Of a DNA stretch of 64,000 nt, positions 51,356 to 60,027 are shown piece by piece (position 1 is the first letter of the stretch; the number at the start of each line of letters is the position of its first letter). Location: NCBI RefSeq assembly GCF_002234405.1, contig NZ_NMQT01000073.1, positions 62,001 through 126,000 of the forward strand, written 5' to 3'. Source of the DNA: Amycolatopsis thailandensis. GTDB lineage: Bacteria > Actinomycetota > Actinomycetes > Mycobacteriales > Pseudonocardiaceae. Position numbers and translations under genes: made by a program. The notes beneath the pieces were generated by a model. It had not been told where the DNA came from and made no database searches. It worked only from the letters and a program-made list of their open reading frames with translations.

Positions 51356-51889
51356 GTGACCAAGGTCCGGGCTCTAGGAGCCGGGTTTCTCGTTGCCGCC
51401 ATGGCAGCACTCACGGCTTGCGGCAGCGCCTCTGAAGTCGCGGGTCCACCGGGCAGGATCGCGTTGCCTCCGGGATCCGTTCCCGCGGGAGCGGCAGGGC
51501 TCACCGGATCCCCGGACGGCTCGACCACGAAGGCGGACATCTTCGGCCCGGCGTGTTCCTCGAAGCCGTCCCGATTTCTCACCGCGGCCGAGTCGGCGGA
51601 GCTGCTCGACACCGCGGTCACGGTCTTCGCTCCCGCTGACGAGGCGCTCGGCGACACCGACCCGGAGCCGATCCTGCGCCGCCACGTCATCGGCAAGCGG
51701 TACGACGCCAAAGGGCTCGCGGTCGCCGGTTCCGTGCCGAGCCTCGACAGCACCGGTGGCCCGGTGAAGATCGACGGTTTCGGCGAGAACATGACGATCG
51801 ACGGCGCGAAGATCCTGTGCGGCAACGTTCCCGAGAGGAATGCGACCGTCTTCGTGATCGACAAGGTGTTGAAACCGAAGTCCGCCTGA
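51356..51889 (+). CDS. Second fasciclin-like lipoprotein (reduced)
   Basis: A 177-residue lipoprotein with lipobox AALTACGSAS and a shortened, diverged FAS1 fold: LLDTAVTVFAPADEALGDTD, LRRHVIGKRYDAKG, then ENMTIDGAKILCGNVPERNA and TVFVIDKVLKPK. Compared with the gene upstream it has lost the early helices of FAS1, so it may be degenerate or specialised. Its GTG at 51356 follows a long palindrome, so it may be separately expressed or reached by read-through. It probably arose by tandem duplication. Confidence 0.8.
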   Translation: MTKVRALGAGFLVAAMAALTACGSASEVAGPPGRIALPPGSVPAGAAGLTGSPDGSTTKADIFGPACSSKPSRFLTAAESAELLDTAVTVFAPADEALGDTDPEPILRRHVIGKRYDAKGLAVAGSVPSLDSTGGPVKIDGFGENMTIDGAKILCGNVPERNATVFVIDKVLKPKSA

Positions 51890-51981
51890 ACTTGTCTTGC
51901 GTCCGGGAGCAGGTGGCCCTGGCGCGGGGGAACGCTGATTCGGCAGCGTTCCGCCGGGCGCCGCCGTCGCTGGTTCACTCC

Positions 51982-52893
51982 ATGGCGACGGCGGCGGCCG
52001 GCACCCGTCCGAGGACTGTCCGGATCCGAATCCTCCGCATGAGGTTCGGGGACAGGCTCACCGCGATGGTCATGCACGCGTCGGCACGCTGGACCGTGCG
52101 GTACGGGGAAACGTTGCGGTTCGCCGGGAGCGATCTGCCGTCGCCGGAGGTCGTTCGTCTCCCGACCCGGCATGGCCGAGTCCGCGTGTACGTGTACCGG
52201 CCGCCGAATCCATGCGGTGCGTACGTGCACTTTCACGGCGGAGCCTGGCTGATGCGGTATCCGGCCATGGACGACTGGTGGTGCCGCTATGTCGCGGCCA
52301 TTGCCGGGGTGACGGTGTACAACGTCGACTTCCGGTGTGGTCCCTACGTCGCGTTCCCGGTGGCGCAGCACCAGTGTTTCGACGCCGCGTCCCGGGTGGC
52401 TACTGGAGCACGGGTCGCGGTGGGCGGGTTCTCGTCCGGTGGTGGGCTGGCGGCGGCTGTCTGCCTGCAGGCCCGGGACGAAGGTTCTTGGCGGCCTGCG
52501 CTCCAGGTGCTCGGCGTGCCCGCGCTGGATCTCGCGAGCGATCCGGACCCGGCCGCGGGCGGGATGATCTCCCCGGGCCTGCGCGACCTGGTCCGCCGCG
52601 TGTACTTCCCGGACCCGTCGACCCGGGGGCACCCGTACGCCTCGCCTCTGCTGGCTCCTGAGCTGACCGGTTTGCCGCGCGCGGTCGTTCTCGTCGGCGA
52701 GCACGACGCCTTGCGCGGCGACGGTGACCGGTACGCGGCCCGATTGCGTGAAGCCCAGGTGGACGTCGTATACGACCGGACGCCCGGGGTGGACCACTAC
52801 TTTCTCACCGATGACCCGGTCCGGGCCCGGACGACCATGGCCTGGGTGGCGGAAGAGATCCGCCGGGCGGTGTCAGGCGCCGCTTCGGAATGA
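51982..52893 (+). CDS. Alpha/beta hydrolase (hormone-sensitive-lipase type)
   Basis: A 303-residue esterase-like protein. The oxyanion-hole motif HGGAW is in VHFHGGAWLMRYPAM; the nucleophile elbow is AVGGFSSGGGLAAAV; the Asp is in VLVGEHDALRGDGD and His in DRTPGVDHYFLTDD. No signal peptide. The ATG at 51982 is followed by a polar Arg-rich stretch (RPRTVRIRILRMRFGD). Substrate unknown. Its 3' end overlaps the convergent SGNH hydrolase gene by 21 bases. Confidence 0.85.
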   Translation: MATAAAGTRPRTVRIRILRMRFGDRLTAMVMHASARWTVRYGETLRFAGSDLPSPEVVRLPTRHGRVRVYVYRPPNPCGAYVHFHGGAWLMRYPAMDDWWCRYVAAIAGVTVYNVDFRCGPYVAFPVAQHQCFDAASRVATGARVAVGGFSSGGGLAAAVCLQARDEGSWRPALQVLGVPALDLASDPDPAAGGMISPGLRDLVRRVYFPDPSTRGHPYASPLLAPELTGLPRAVVLVGEHDALRGDGDRYAARLREAQVDVVYDRTPGVDHYFLTDDPVRARTTMAWVAEEIRRAVSGAASE

Positions 52894-53556
52894 CGCCGCC
52901 GCGTGCACCGGGCCTTCGAAGATGTCCGCGATCCGGGTGTAGCCGACGTCGTTCGGGTGGAACCAGTCGTCGGCGAGGCTGCCACGCAAGGGTCCCAAGG
53001 CGGGGCCACGCATGTCGGCGACGTGGATCCGGCTGCTCGCCGCCGAGGCGTCGAGGAGGGCGTTGACCGCGTTCGCCGCGGCGTTGCCGTGCGGGAGCGT
53101 GGCGACCACCGAACGTCCGGCAGGGAGCCGGTCGAGCAGATCGGTGAACCGTTTCTCGACACCTCGGCGGCGGGCGGGGGTCAGCATGTCGTTGGCGCCG
53201 ACCAGGACCGTCACCAGAGCCGGGGCCGCAGGCAATGTGAGCATGCGGGGGAGCTGGTCGTCCACGACGTCGGCGATCCGGGCGCCGGACGTCGACAGGT
53301 TCACCACCGCGAAGCGGTCTGCGAGCCGGGCCTCGAGCCGTGGTACCCAGCCGCCGCTGACGGTCCGGGCTCCGATGCCTTGCGTCATCGAGTCACCGAG
53401 AGCGACCCACAACGGCTTACCGGAGGTGAGGGCCTTCTGATTCGCCTCCGACCACGCGTGTGCGAACGGGATCTTCTGAGCGCGGACACGACGGACGCCG
53501 GGCAGCACGACCGAGGCCAGGTCGAGCACCCGGCCCGACCAAGTTCGGTCCGCCAC
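52873..53556 (-). CDS. SGNH/GDSL hydrolase
   Basis: A 227-residue hydrolase with the GDS box WVALGDSMTQGIGA (catalytic Ser), block II SGGWVPRLEARL...NLSTSGARIADV (Gly), block III VLVGANDMLTP (Asn) and block V DDWFHPNDVGYTRIAD (Asp/His). Such enzymes are esterases or lipases; substrate unknown. The N-terminal 40 residues are not a clear signal peptide. It is convergent with the alpha/beta hydrolase (21-base overlap). Confidence 0.87.
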   Translation of the reverse strand: MADRTWSGRVLDLASVVLPGVRRVRAQKIPFAHAWSEANQKALTSGKPLWVALGDSMTQGIGARTVSGGWVPRLEARLADRFAVVNLSTSGARIADVVDDQLPRMLTLPAAPALVTVLVGANDMLTPARRRGVEKRFTDLLDRLPAGRSVVATLPHGNAAANAVNALLDASAASSRIHVADMRGPALGPLRGSLADDWFHPNDVGYTRIADIFEGPVHAAASFRSGA

Positions 53557-53891
53557 CTCGATCTCCCTTCGGGGTCCTTTACCTCTTTCTTCGGTGCACG
53601 ACAGGCCGCGGATGGGCTCCGCTTTCCGCGAGCGACCGGAGAGGATGGATCCACAAGGCGGTCGGCCGACCTGTCATCGGGTACTCCGGTGGTGGCGCTG
53701 GTGAAGTCGACCGAGATCTCACTCGCGACGAACCGACGACACCGGTTGTCGACCACAGCGTCGTCAGCTTCTTCGGCGCCGCACTCATCGCTGTCGCCAT
53801 CGACTGGCTCAAACGGCCAGGTGTGGAAGGGGCGCGGGCCAGCGGTGCTCGCCCAGGTATCGGACGCGGTCGACAGCGGTTCTCCGTCAGC
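53557..53891. other. 335-base gap, no supported gene
   Basis: Between the SGNH hydrolase start and the 3' end of the methyltransferase, both minus strand. Open frames here are short and lack recognisable domains; a plus-strand frame near 53755-53815 contains a hydrophobic stretch (SFFGAALIAVAIDW) but has no ribosome site. It probably holds the SGNH promoter near 53560-53600. Confidence 0.4.
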
Positions 53892-54893
53892 TTATGGCTT
53901 CTGTCCGACGCCGGCCCAGACCACCGCTTCGTTCGACGAATCGAACGACACCGGTCGAGCGGTCGGACCGGTCTCCTCCGGATGCCAGTCCGGCGTCCAG
54001 ACCCAGCCTGGGTCGATGACCTCGAAATCGTCGAGTAGCGTCGATATCTGTTCACGTGTCCGCAAGATGACGTTGCTGCTGCTGGATTCGTCGTACATTC
54101 GTTTAAGTTCGGCCAGGTTCTTGGACGACGCCTCCGGAACGCCCTCGTCTGTCACATGCGATATCGCAAGGTAAGAGCCTCGTGGTAACAAATCTCGGAA
54201 TCGAGCGACGGATTCGGGACCGATATCGTTGCCGTACCTGTCCGGTTGATGAACGTGGAGGACCGCGATGAGCAACAAGGCGACCGGCTCATTCGGGTCA
54301 AGCAGCTGGGTATCGATCGCTTGCCGCCACAACTCGTCCGGATTGCGAAGGTCGCCGGCGACAACGGTCTGCCGGGACGCGTCACCTTCCTGATTCAATA
54401 GCATGTTGGCATGAGCGACGGCCACCGGGTCGTTGTCGACGTAGACGACGCGCACATCCGGTGTCGCACCAGCTTCGCGCTGCGCCTCGTCGGCCACTTG
54501 GTGCGTGTTGCCCGCGGTAGGGACGCCGGCACCGATGTCGAGGAACTGCCGCACGCCTCGTTTGGTCAAATGTCGGACCACTCGGTTCAGCAATTGCCGG
54601 TTGGCCAGGGCGATATTCCTCAAAAGTGGGAATTTTGCCAGCACGCGATCGCCGAAGTCACGGTCTACCGCCCAGTTGGCGGTACCGCCCAAGTAATAGT
54701 CGTAGACCCGAGCAACACTCGGGCGATTCAAGTCGACACCTTCTGGTGGAACCGGATCAGACTTTCTCTCGGACACCGGCCGAGCCTCCCCGTCGTCGCC
54801 TTCCGGAATATTCTCCGATGTTAGCGAATAAGTGGGATCGCGCTCGTCGAGGGCGGCTTGCTGTTGGGCAGTCGTTACGGGCACGGTCCTCAC
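53892..54893 (-). CDS. SAM-dependent methyltransferase (PF04672-type)
   Basis: A 333-residue methyltransferase of the actinobacterial DUF574/PF04672 family: LNRPSVARVYDYYLGGTANWA, then GVRQFLDIGAGVPTAGNTHQ (SAM-binding GxG), VVYVDNDPVAVAHANMLLN and a C-terminal DFEVIDPGWVWTPDW. These proteins are typically encoded with XRE-DUF5753 regulators, as here. The target is unknown. The GTG start overlaps the upstream regulator's stop by 4 bases (GTGA). The first 50 residues are acidic and poorly conserved. Confidence 0.87.
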   Translation of the reverse strand: MRTVPVTTAQQQAALDERDPTYSLTSENIPEGDDGEARPVSERKSDPVPPEGVDLNRPSVARVYDYYLGGTANWAVDRDFGDRVLAKFPLLRNIALANRQLLNRVVRHLTKRGVRQFLDIGAGVPTAGNTHQVADEAQREAGATPDVRVVYVDNDPVAVAHANMLLNQEGDASRQTVVAGDLRNPDELWRQAIDTQLLDPNEPVALLLIAVLHVHQPDRYGNDIGPESVARFRDLLPRGSYLAISHVTDEGVPEASSKNLAELKRMYDESSSSNVILRTREQISTLLDDFEVIDPGWVWTPDWHPEETGPTARPVSFDSSNEAVVWAGVGQKP

Positions 54894-55738
54894 CAGCGCG
54901 AAGCCGAGTCGTGCATCTCAAGGAGAGCGGTTCTGCTGTCGTCGACGCTGAGCGCCTGTCGAAACACCTTGTTCCACTCTCCGATGTGGTACTCGACCTG
55001 CTGACGTCCGCGATAGATCCGGGCAGGGCCGCCGCCGTACTCGTGATAGACCATGTCCTTGCCCTGTCCGCCGAGCTTGAGGACCGTCAGGTCGTGGGGC
55101 AGGTAAGGCAGGTTCGCCTCGAAGGGCACCAAGTGCACGAAGAGGTGCTCAGCGTAGTCGTCCATCATCCGTCGCAGATGCTGGATCTGCTCGCGGTAAA
55201 GCCCTGCCTTCCGGCCGCCGGGAAGCCGATCGAGCGACGACGGGCTGAACAGCGCCCGATACCGTGGCGGCCTGTCGCTCTGGAACAGTGCCTCCCGTTC
55301 CCTGCGTGCCTCGAGCACCGACGTGATGTCATAGAGGGCTCCCTCGACTTCGTACTGCTTCATGATGTACGGCTCACACTGGAACAAGTTGGGAAGTCGT
55401 TCGCTGTAGCAGCCGAGAATCTCCGCGGCCTCGCGCTCTGTCTCGAGCAGGGTCAGGTAGTCGCGGCTCGCGAGGACACCCGCCACCGGGCCGCCCTTCG
55501 CTTGCGCGGCCAGTATCCGGATGCGATCGGCCTCAGCGTCGGATACCTCGTAGAAGCGCAGCAACCGGGTCAAGTCTTGAGGACGGATCGCCACGAGCTC
55601 ATTCTCGATCTTGTTGATCTTCGGCTGTGTGCAATCCAGAGCCGATGCGGCGCGACTCTGAGACCACCCGATCGCCTCACGAGCCTTCTTCAGGCTCGTG
55701 CCGAGCTCTATGCGGGCATTGACGGCCTCCCGTGACAC
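54890..55738 (-). CDS. XRE family transcriptional regulator with DUF5753 domain
   Basis: A 282-residue regulator. The N-terminal HTH is LGTSLKKAREAIGWSQSRAA, then SALDCTQPKINKIENELVAI. The C-terminal DUF5753 has REAAEILGCYSERLPNLFQC, EPYIMKQYEVEGALYDITSV, LFSPSSLDRLPGGRKAGLYR and HLFVHLVPFEANLPYLPHDL. The GTG at 55738 gives the usual family length with GGGGAG five bases before it; longer versions up to 55939 are possible. It precedes the methyltransferase and lies just after a DUF397 gene on the same strand. Confidence 0.88.
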   Translation of the reverse strand: MSREAVNARIELGTSLKKAREAIGWSQSRAASALDCTQPKINKIENELVAIRPQDLTRLLRFYEVSDAEADRIRILAAQAKGGPVAGVLASRDYLTLLETEREAAEILGCYSERLPNLFQCEPYIMKQYEVEGALYDITSVLEARREREALFQSDRPPRYRALFSPSSLDRLPGGRKAGLYREQIQHLRRMMDDYAEHLFVHLVPFEANLPYLPHDLTVLKLGGQGKDMVYHEYGGGPARIYRGRQQVEYHIGEWNKVFRQALSVDDSRTALLEMHDSASRW

Positions 55739-55877
55739 TCCTTCTCCCCATCTCGCCTCATGAAGGAACACCCGCCCCTCGAAGGCCACTGAAAGATGCA
55801 TTTCCGCCGACCTCTTCCATCGATCGGGTCGTATGAAATGCGTGACCGGGGCGCGTGCGACTGTACGTGACGAGAGC

Positions 55878-56087
55878 TTAGCGCATGATGCGAGCCAGCA
55901 AGGCCGTCCAGGCCTCGCTGCCGAACTCCAGAGTTTCACCGCGAGGATCCTTCGAATCCCGCACCCGGACTCCGGAACGGAGGATTAGCAGCTCCACGCA
56001 GTTATGGTGCGGCGTTGAATAGCTGGAGCGCACCCAACGTGCCCGCCCGTCGTTGTCGTCCCTGTGCTCCTGATTGATGTCAGTCAT
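55878..56087 (-). CDS. DUF397 family protein
   Basis: A 69-residue DUF397 protein: WVRSSYSTPHHNCVELLIL, then VRVRDSKDPRGETLEFGSEA and WTALLAR. This is the standard pattern (W-x-S-S ... NCVE ... VRDSK ... W) of partners to XRE-DUF5753 regulators, encoded just upstream of the XRE-methyltransferase pair on the same strand. Molecular role is not established. Confidence 0.88.
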   Translation of the reverse strand: MTDINQEHRDDNDGRARWVRSSYSTPHHNCVELLILRSGVRVRDSKDPRGETLEFGSEAWTALLARIMR

Positions 56088-56140
56088 GTCCGAATCAGCC
56101 TCCCCCGAGCCTGAGCGTTGCGATTAGTCATATTTCCCGA

Positions 56141-56416
56141 CTATTCCTGCGCGCCTGTCCAGTAGATCACGGCAAGCGGCATACTCGCAGGTAGGGAGCC
56201 TGTGGGTCTCGCGGAGTCGCACGCCAGGACGCTGTCATCGGCTGCAATCGGTAGCGTGCGACTAATCGGCGACTCGGCCGAGAGTGGTAGGTGCTGCCAG
56301 CTGAACAGAGCAGCATTGCGCTCCCGGAACCACCGCGCGTCGCAACTGAACGTAACGACGCGCCTTAAAGGGTGAACCCATCGGCATTCAGGTAATTCAG
56401 TAATGCGGATAATCAC
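56141..56416 (-). CDS. Small hypothetical ORF, doubtful
   Basis: A 91-codon frame (MIIRITELPECRWVHPLRR...) just upstream of the DUF397 gene on the same strand. It has no known domain and no clear ribosome site; composition is moderately protein-like. It may be a spurious frame across the promoter region of the DUF397/XRE cluster. Confidence 0.25.
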   Translation of the reverse strand: MIIRITELPECRWVHPLRRVVTFSCDARWFRERNAALFSWQHLPLSAESPISRTLPIAADDSVLACDSARPTGSLPASMPLAVIYWTGAQE

Positions 56417-56604
56417 GTTTTACGTCGGCGTATTTGCCGAACCTGTCGACCGCGACCGTTCGGCGTTGCGCGGCCACCGTTCAGCGCAAGCGGCTCTCTC
56501 GGTCTATCGGAGCAACCAGTCCCCGGCAGACTGGCTAACGAGTCGGAATCCTCCGTACTAACCGAACCGGGGAAGCTTCCGTGAAAACAGAGATCGAATA
56601 GGTG

Positions 56605-56631
56605 CGGCTCCCTGCTCGCGACAGGGAGCCG
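56605..56631. repeat. Perfect hairpin upstream of the gene at 56671
   Basis: CGGCTCCCTG (56605-56614) and CAGGGAGCCG (56622-56631) form a perfect 10-bp stem with a 7-nt loop and no T-run. It is 40 bases before the GTG at 56671. It may be an operator or 5'-leader structure. Confidence 0.6.
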
Positions 56632-56670
56632 ACTCTGCTGAACTCGCCCCTAGAGAAGAGGAGTTACAGC

Positions 56671-57138
56671 GTGCCCACTATAGATGGAGCATCGCCGACT
56701 AATCCAGACGAAGCGCCGCGCAAGTCACCACACAAGGCGCCCCGCATCACCCTCGTCATCCATGGATCGCCGACCGGACAACGGCCGACGGGCGAGCAAA
56801 CAGATGACCCGGCAACGGAAGAGAGGCCGGACTCGCGGACGGTGACACCTCCGGGAGCGGCAACGAAGCGCCGCAATGACCGAGGCGGGCGCCATGAACT
56901 TGTCGACCCGACGTGGTTCGGGCGGCTCGAACGCCTCTTGCAGTCCTGGCCTCCCACCCTTCGGCTGGCGTTGCTGATCGCCGTCGTGCTGACCGGCACC
57001 GCCGCGATAGCTGCCACGCTGGGGATCGGTGGCCAGCTGGCGCTCATCGCGCTCAGCCTGGTCGAACGCCGCAGACTTCGTGACCGCATGACCCGGGGCG
57101 GCCGCACCACTCCACCGGGCAAACGCGTCAGGAAGTAG
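56671..57138 (+). CDS. Hypothetical protein with C-terminal membrane segment
   Basis: A 155-residue protein. The first 85 residues are polar and Pro/Thr/Arg-rich and likely disordered (SPTNPDEAPRKSPHKAPRIT). One or two membrane helices follow (LRLALLIAVVLTGTAAIAAT, LGIGGQLALIALSLVE), then a basic tail. GTG at 56671 has GAGGAG upstream. No family recognised. It is divergent from the DUF397 gene cluster; a terminator lies 43 bases after its stop. Confidence 0.65.
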   Translation: MPTIDGASPTNPDEAPRKSPHKAPRITLVIHGSPTGQRPTGEQTDDPATEERPDSRTVTPPGAATKRRNDRGGRHELVDPTWFGRLERLLQSWPPTLRLALLIAVVLTGTAAIAATLGIGGQLALIALSLVERRRLRDRMTRGGRTTPPGKRVRK

Positions 57139-57180
57139 GTGTGTGCTCCTGGCGGTCAGGCCTGCCCTGCTACCCGCCGG

Positions 57181-57216
57181 CGGAGGTCCTGTGGTCGGAA
57201 GACAGCAGGACCTCCG
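57181..57216 (+). terminator. Hairpin after the 56671 gene
   Basis: CGGAGGTCCTG (57181-57191) and CAGGACCTCCG (57206-57216) form a perfect 11-bp stem; flanking CCGG/CCGG sequence may extend it. Confidence 0.7.
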
Positions 57217-57418
57217 TGCGCCGGTGTTTGCGGGTACGTGAGGGCTAGCGGTAGGTCGTGTGGCGTTGCGCTCCGGCTGCCGGCGCACTATCCCGGCATG
57301 CATGGGCGGGGACAAAATCCCGGAAGAGCCGTGAAATTCCGAAGTGGACTGAACGACCTCGCTAGCGCGAAGACGACACTTCCTACCCCTAGGTCTTTGA
57401 AGGTCATAGTCAAGAGCC

Positions 57419-57545
57419 GTGGCCGACGCGCTGTTCGCCGATCCCGCTGACCCTCGAGGCGCACGCGTGAGCCGACGTACGTTGACACGGCTGTTCGTCC
57501 ATGAAACCGGCATGAGCTTCGACCGCTGGCGCACCCAAGCTTTGT
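57419..57545 (+). pseudogene. AraC-family regulator remnant
   Basis: A short frame reads MADALFADPADPRG then VSRRTLTRLFVHETGMSFDR and WRTQA, matching part of an AraC-type HTH (second helix pair with the conserved R-x-F-x-x-E-T-G-M-S-F). The segment between the two blocks and everything beyond is missing or shifted. It lies in the 460-base gap before the MFS gene, whose family is often paired with AraC or LysR regulators, so an old regulator has probably decayed here. Confidence 0.6.
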
Positions 57546-57599
57546 CGAGGGGCGGCATCCGAGCCGACTTTCCGTACGGTCGCGAGCAACTACTGAACG

Positions 57600-58754
57600 T
57601 CAGCCGGTCGTAGCGAGAACCAGCACCGCCCCGGCCGCGAACACCGCGCCGAGCCACATCACCGCCGAGGTCCCGGCGGCGTCCGCGGCGAGCCCGCCGA
57701 CCATCGCGCCGAGCGCGATCGCCGCGTTGAACACTCCGGCGAACAGCGCCGACGTCGCTTCCCTGGCCTCCGGCGCGGCCAGCAGCATCCATGATTGCGA
57801 GGCCACCGAGACACCGCCGTAGGCCAGGCCCCAGACCACCAGCAACGCTGCCGCGGCGAGGGTGGTCAGTCCCAGGAGCGGAACCAGTGCCATCGTCGCC
57901 GACAAAGTCGCGCCGAGGGCCAGCAGGGTCGCCCGTGGTGATCGTGCCGCTCCGGCGCCGGAGGCGAAATTGCCCGCGATCCCGAAGAGCCCGTAGACCA
58001 GGAGGAGCGTTCCGATCTGTCTCGCGCTCACTCCGGCCACCTCTTCCAGCACCGGCCGGACATAGGTGTACGCGGCGAAATGCCCGATGACGATCAGCGC
58101 CACCACGATCAGTCCGAGGCGCACCCGCGGCACATCTGCCAGCCGCAGCATCGTGCCCAGGCGGACGTCCTGTTCCGTCGGCAACGACGGCAGTGACAGC
58201 GCCAGCGCGGCCAGTACCACCAGTGAAAGACCGCCTGCGCCGACGAAAGCGGCCCGCCAGCCGAGCAGATCCCCGAGGTAGGTACCCGCCGGTACGCCCA
58301 GGACGGACGCCACGGCGATTCCGCTGAAGATCAACGAGGTCGCGGACCCGATCGACTTTGACGGGACAAGCCGTGCGGCCAGGCTCGCCGCGATCGCCCA
58401 CACTCCGCCCATGCCGATGCCGACCAGCACCCGAGCGACCAGCATGACGCCGAACCCGGGCGACCACGCCGCCAGCAGGTTCCCGGCCGTCAGCAGTGCC
58501 ATCAGCCCGCACAGCACGGCCCGCCGGTCGAACTTCCCGAGCGCCGGGATGAGCAGGGGAGCGGAGACGGCCGCGACCAGGCCGGTGACCGTGAGCGTCA
58601 GCCCCGCCGTGCCTTCGGTGACCCGCAGGTCGCGGCTGATCGGGGTCAGCAAACCCACTGGCAGCATTTCCGACGTGACCACGGTGAAGGTCGCCGCGGC
58701 GAGCGAGCTCACCGCCGGCCAGCCCTTCTTCTGTCTGGTTTCCCTGAGCGCCAT
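57600..58754 (-). CDS. MFS transporter (DHA1, AraJ-like sugar/drug efflux)
   Basis: A 384-residue permease with 12 membrane segments. Family motifs: TSEMLPVGLLTPISRDLRVT (first helix and loop), FDRRAVLCGLMALLTAGNLL (motif A region), VGIGMGGVWAIAASLAARLV and SGIAVASVLGVPAGTYLGDL (motif C-like). Members export sugars or drugs; the substrate is unknown. The start at 58754 is chosen over 58805, since the latter would leave only 44 bases to the divergent LysR gene. It is most likely regulated by that LysR protein. Confidence 0.9.
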   Translation of the reverse strand: MALRETRQKKGWPAVSSLAAATFTVVTSEMLPVGLLTPISRDLRVTEGTAGLTLTVTGLVAAVSAPLLIPALGKFDRRAVLCGLMALLTAGNLLAAWSPGFGVMLVARVLVGIGMGGVWAIAASLAARLVPSKSIGSATSLIFSGIAVASVLGVPAGTYLGDLLGWRAAFVGAGGLSLVVLAALALSLPSLPTEQDVRLGTMLRLADVPRVRLGLIVVALIVIGHFAAYTYVRPVLEEVAGVSARQIGTLLLVYGLFGIAGNFASGAGAARSPRATLLALGATLSATMALVPLLGLTTLAAAALLVVWGLAYGGVSVASQSWMLLAAPEAREATSALFAGVFNAAIALGAMVGGLAADAAGTSAVMWLGAVFAAGAVLVLATTG

Positions 58755-58849
58755 GTGTTCCAGGCAACCGTCGAGGTCGGCCGGGAACAACGGCCGATGT
58801 CTCATCCTTCTATGAGCGGGACTAATGGATCCAAGGGTGGAGGAAACCG

Positions 58850-59743
58850 ATGAGCGGCCTGGAGATCCGTGAGCTGGAAGCGTTCCTGGTACTCGCCGAG
58901 GAACTGCACTTCGGCCGGGCGGGCGAACGCCTGTACGTCTCTCAGAGCCGGGTCAGTCAGCTGCTCCGCTCGCTGGAAGGCCGGATCGGCGCGGCGCTCG
59001 TCGAGCGCACGAGCCGCCGGGCGGAACTGACTCCGCTAGGGGAGAAGTTCCTCGCCGAACTGCGTCCGGCCTACGAGGCTCTTCGGGCCGCGGTCGATCA
59101 CACGCGCGCCACCGCGCGAGGGGACGGCGGCGTGTTGCGCATCGGTTTCCAGGGCACCATCGACGACCATCTCGCGAACGCCATCGGTGGATTCGAGAAG
59201 CGCCACCCGGACTGCGCGGTGGAACTCACCGAAATTCCGCTGGCCGATCCGTTCGGTTCGCTCCACCGTCGGGAGGTCGACGCCGCGGTGGTGCTGCTTC
59301 CGGTGGAAGAACCGGATCTGGTGCTCGGTCCGGTTTTCTCTCGGCAGCCTCAGGTACTCGCCGTCTCGTCTCGGCATCCGTTCGCCCGCAGGGAGTCCGT
59401 CACCGTCGAGGAACTGGCGGAATGCCCTCTGATCGGGATCCGCGACCCGGCCCCGGAATACTGGCGCCACGCCCAGGCCCCTGAAATCACCCCCGAAGGG
59501 CGCCGGATACCGCGCGGGCCGACCGCCGGCACACTGCAGGAAGGCATGGGCCTCGCCGCGGCGGGCCAGGGCGGCATGATGCTGTGCCGCTCGACGGCCG
59601 AACACCAGGGGCGGCGGGATTCGGTCGTATTCGTGCCGCTCACCGGGCTGCCGGAGTCAGTGCTCGGAGTGGTCTGGCACGCGGAGGACAGCGGCCGGGC
59701 GCGCGCCTTCGCAGGGGAGATCGCCGTTCGGGCTCGAAGCTGA
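58850..59743 (+). CDS. LysR family transcriptional regulator
   Basis: A 297-residue LysR protein. The HTH is LEAFLVLAEELHFGRAGERL, then YVSQSRVSQLLRSLEGRIGA, then RAELTPLGEKFLAEL; the effector domain spans residues about 90-297 (GVLRIGFQGTIDDHLANAIG). It is divergent from the MFS gene, the classic arrangement in which a LysR protein controls the neighbouring transporter. ATG at 58850 has GGAGG about nine bases upstream. Confidence 0.93.
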   Translation: MSGLEIRELEAFLVLAEELHFGRAGERLYVSQSRVSQLLRSLEGRIGAALVERTSRRAELTPLGEKFLAELRPAYEALRAAVDHTRATARGDGGVLRIGFQGTIDDHLANAIGGFEKRHPDCAVELTEIPLADPFGSLHRREVDAAVVLLPVEEPDLVLGPVFSRQPQVLAVSSRHPFARRESVTVEELAECPLIGIRDPAPEYWRHAQAPEITPEGRRIPRGPTAGTLQEGMGLAAAGQGGMMLCRSTAEHQGRRDSVVFVPLTGLPESVLGVVWHAEDSGRARAFAGEIAVRARS

Positions 59744-60027
59744 CGTCGTCCTGCGGTCCGTCCGGTCTTCAAGTCCGGCTTAGTGACACCGGATTGCGTG
59801 CCCCGGGGGAAGACTCGTCCAGGATCCGAAACTCTGATGCGCCGACGACGGCCGAGTCGTCCGTTCACGTGCCGGAGGACCAAACCCGCTTGTGCGAGGA
59901 TTAATTCGCAGACGAAGCCCGCGGCTGGTCAAGGGCGGGCCGATCCCGCCAGCCCGACCAGCCTGTGGAGACCGCGGATCCGACGTGGTCGAGTCGTCCG
60001 GGGAACCGAGTGGGTGAAATGAGCTCC
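59744..60027. other. 284-base intergenic stretch at a composition boundary
   Basis: It lies between the convergent LysR gene and the last gene of the accessory operon. To its right the DNA is visibly less GC-rich. No tRNA, direct repeat or integrase is seen here, and no gene is supported. Confidence 0.4.

Noticed and set aside
53385..54055. Minus- and plus-strand frames between SGNH hydrolase and methyltransferase
   Set aside because: Short, low-complexity and overlapping real genes; the single hydrophobic stretch near 53760-53815 has no start signal.
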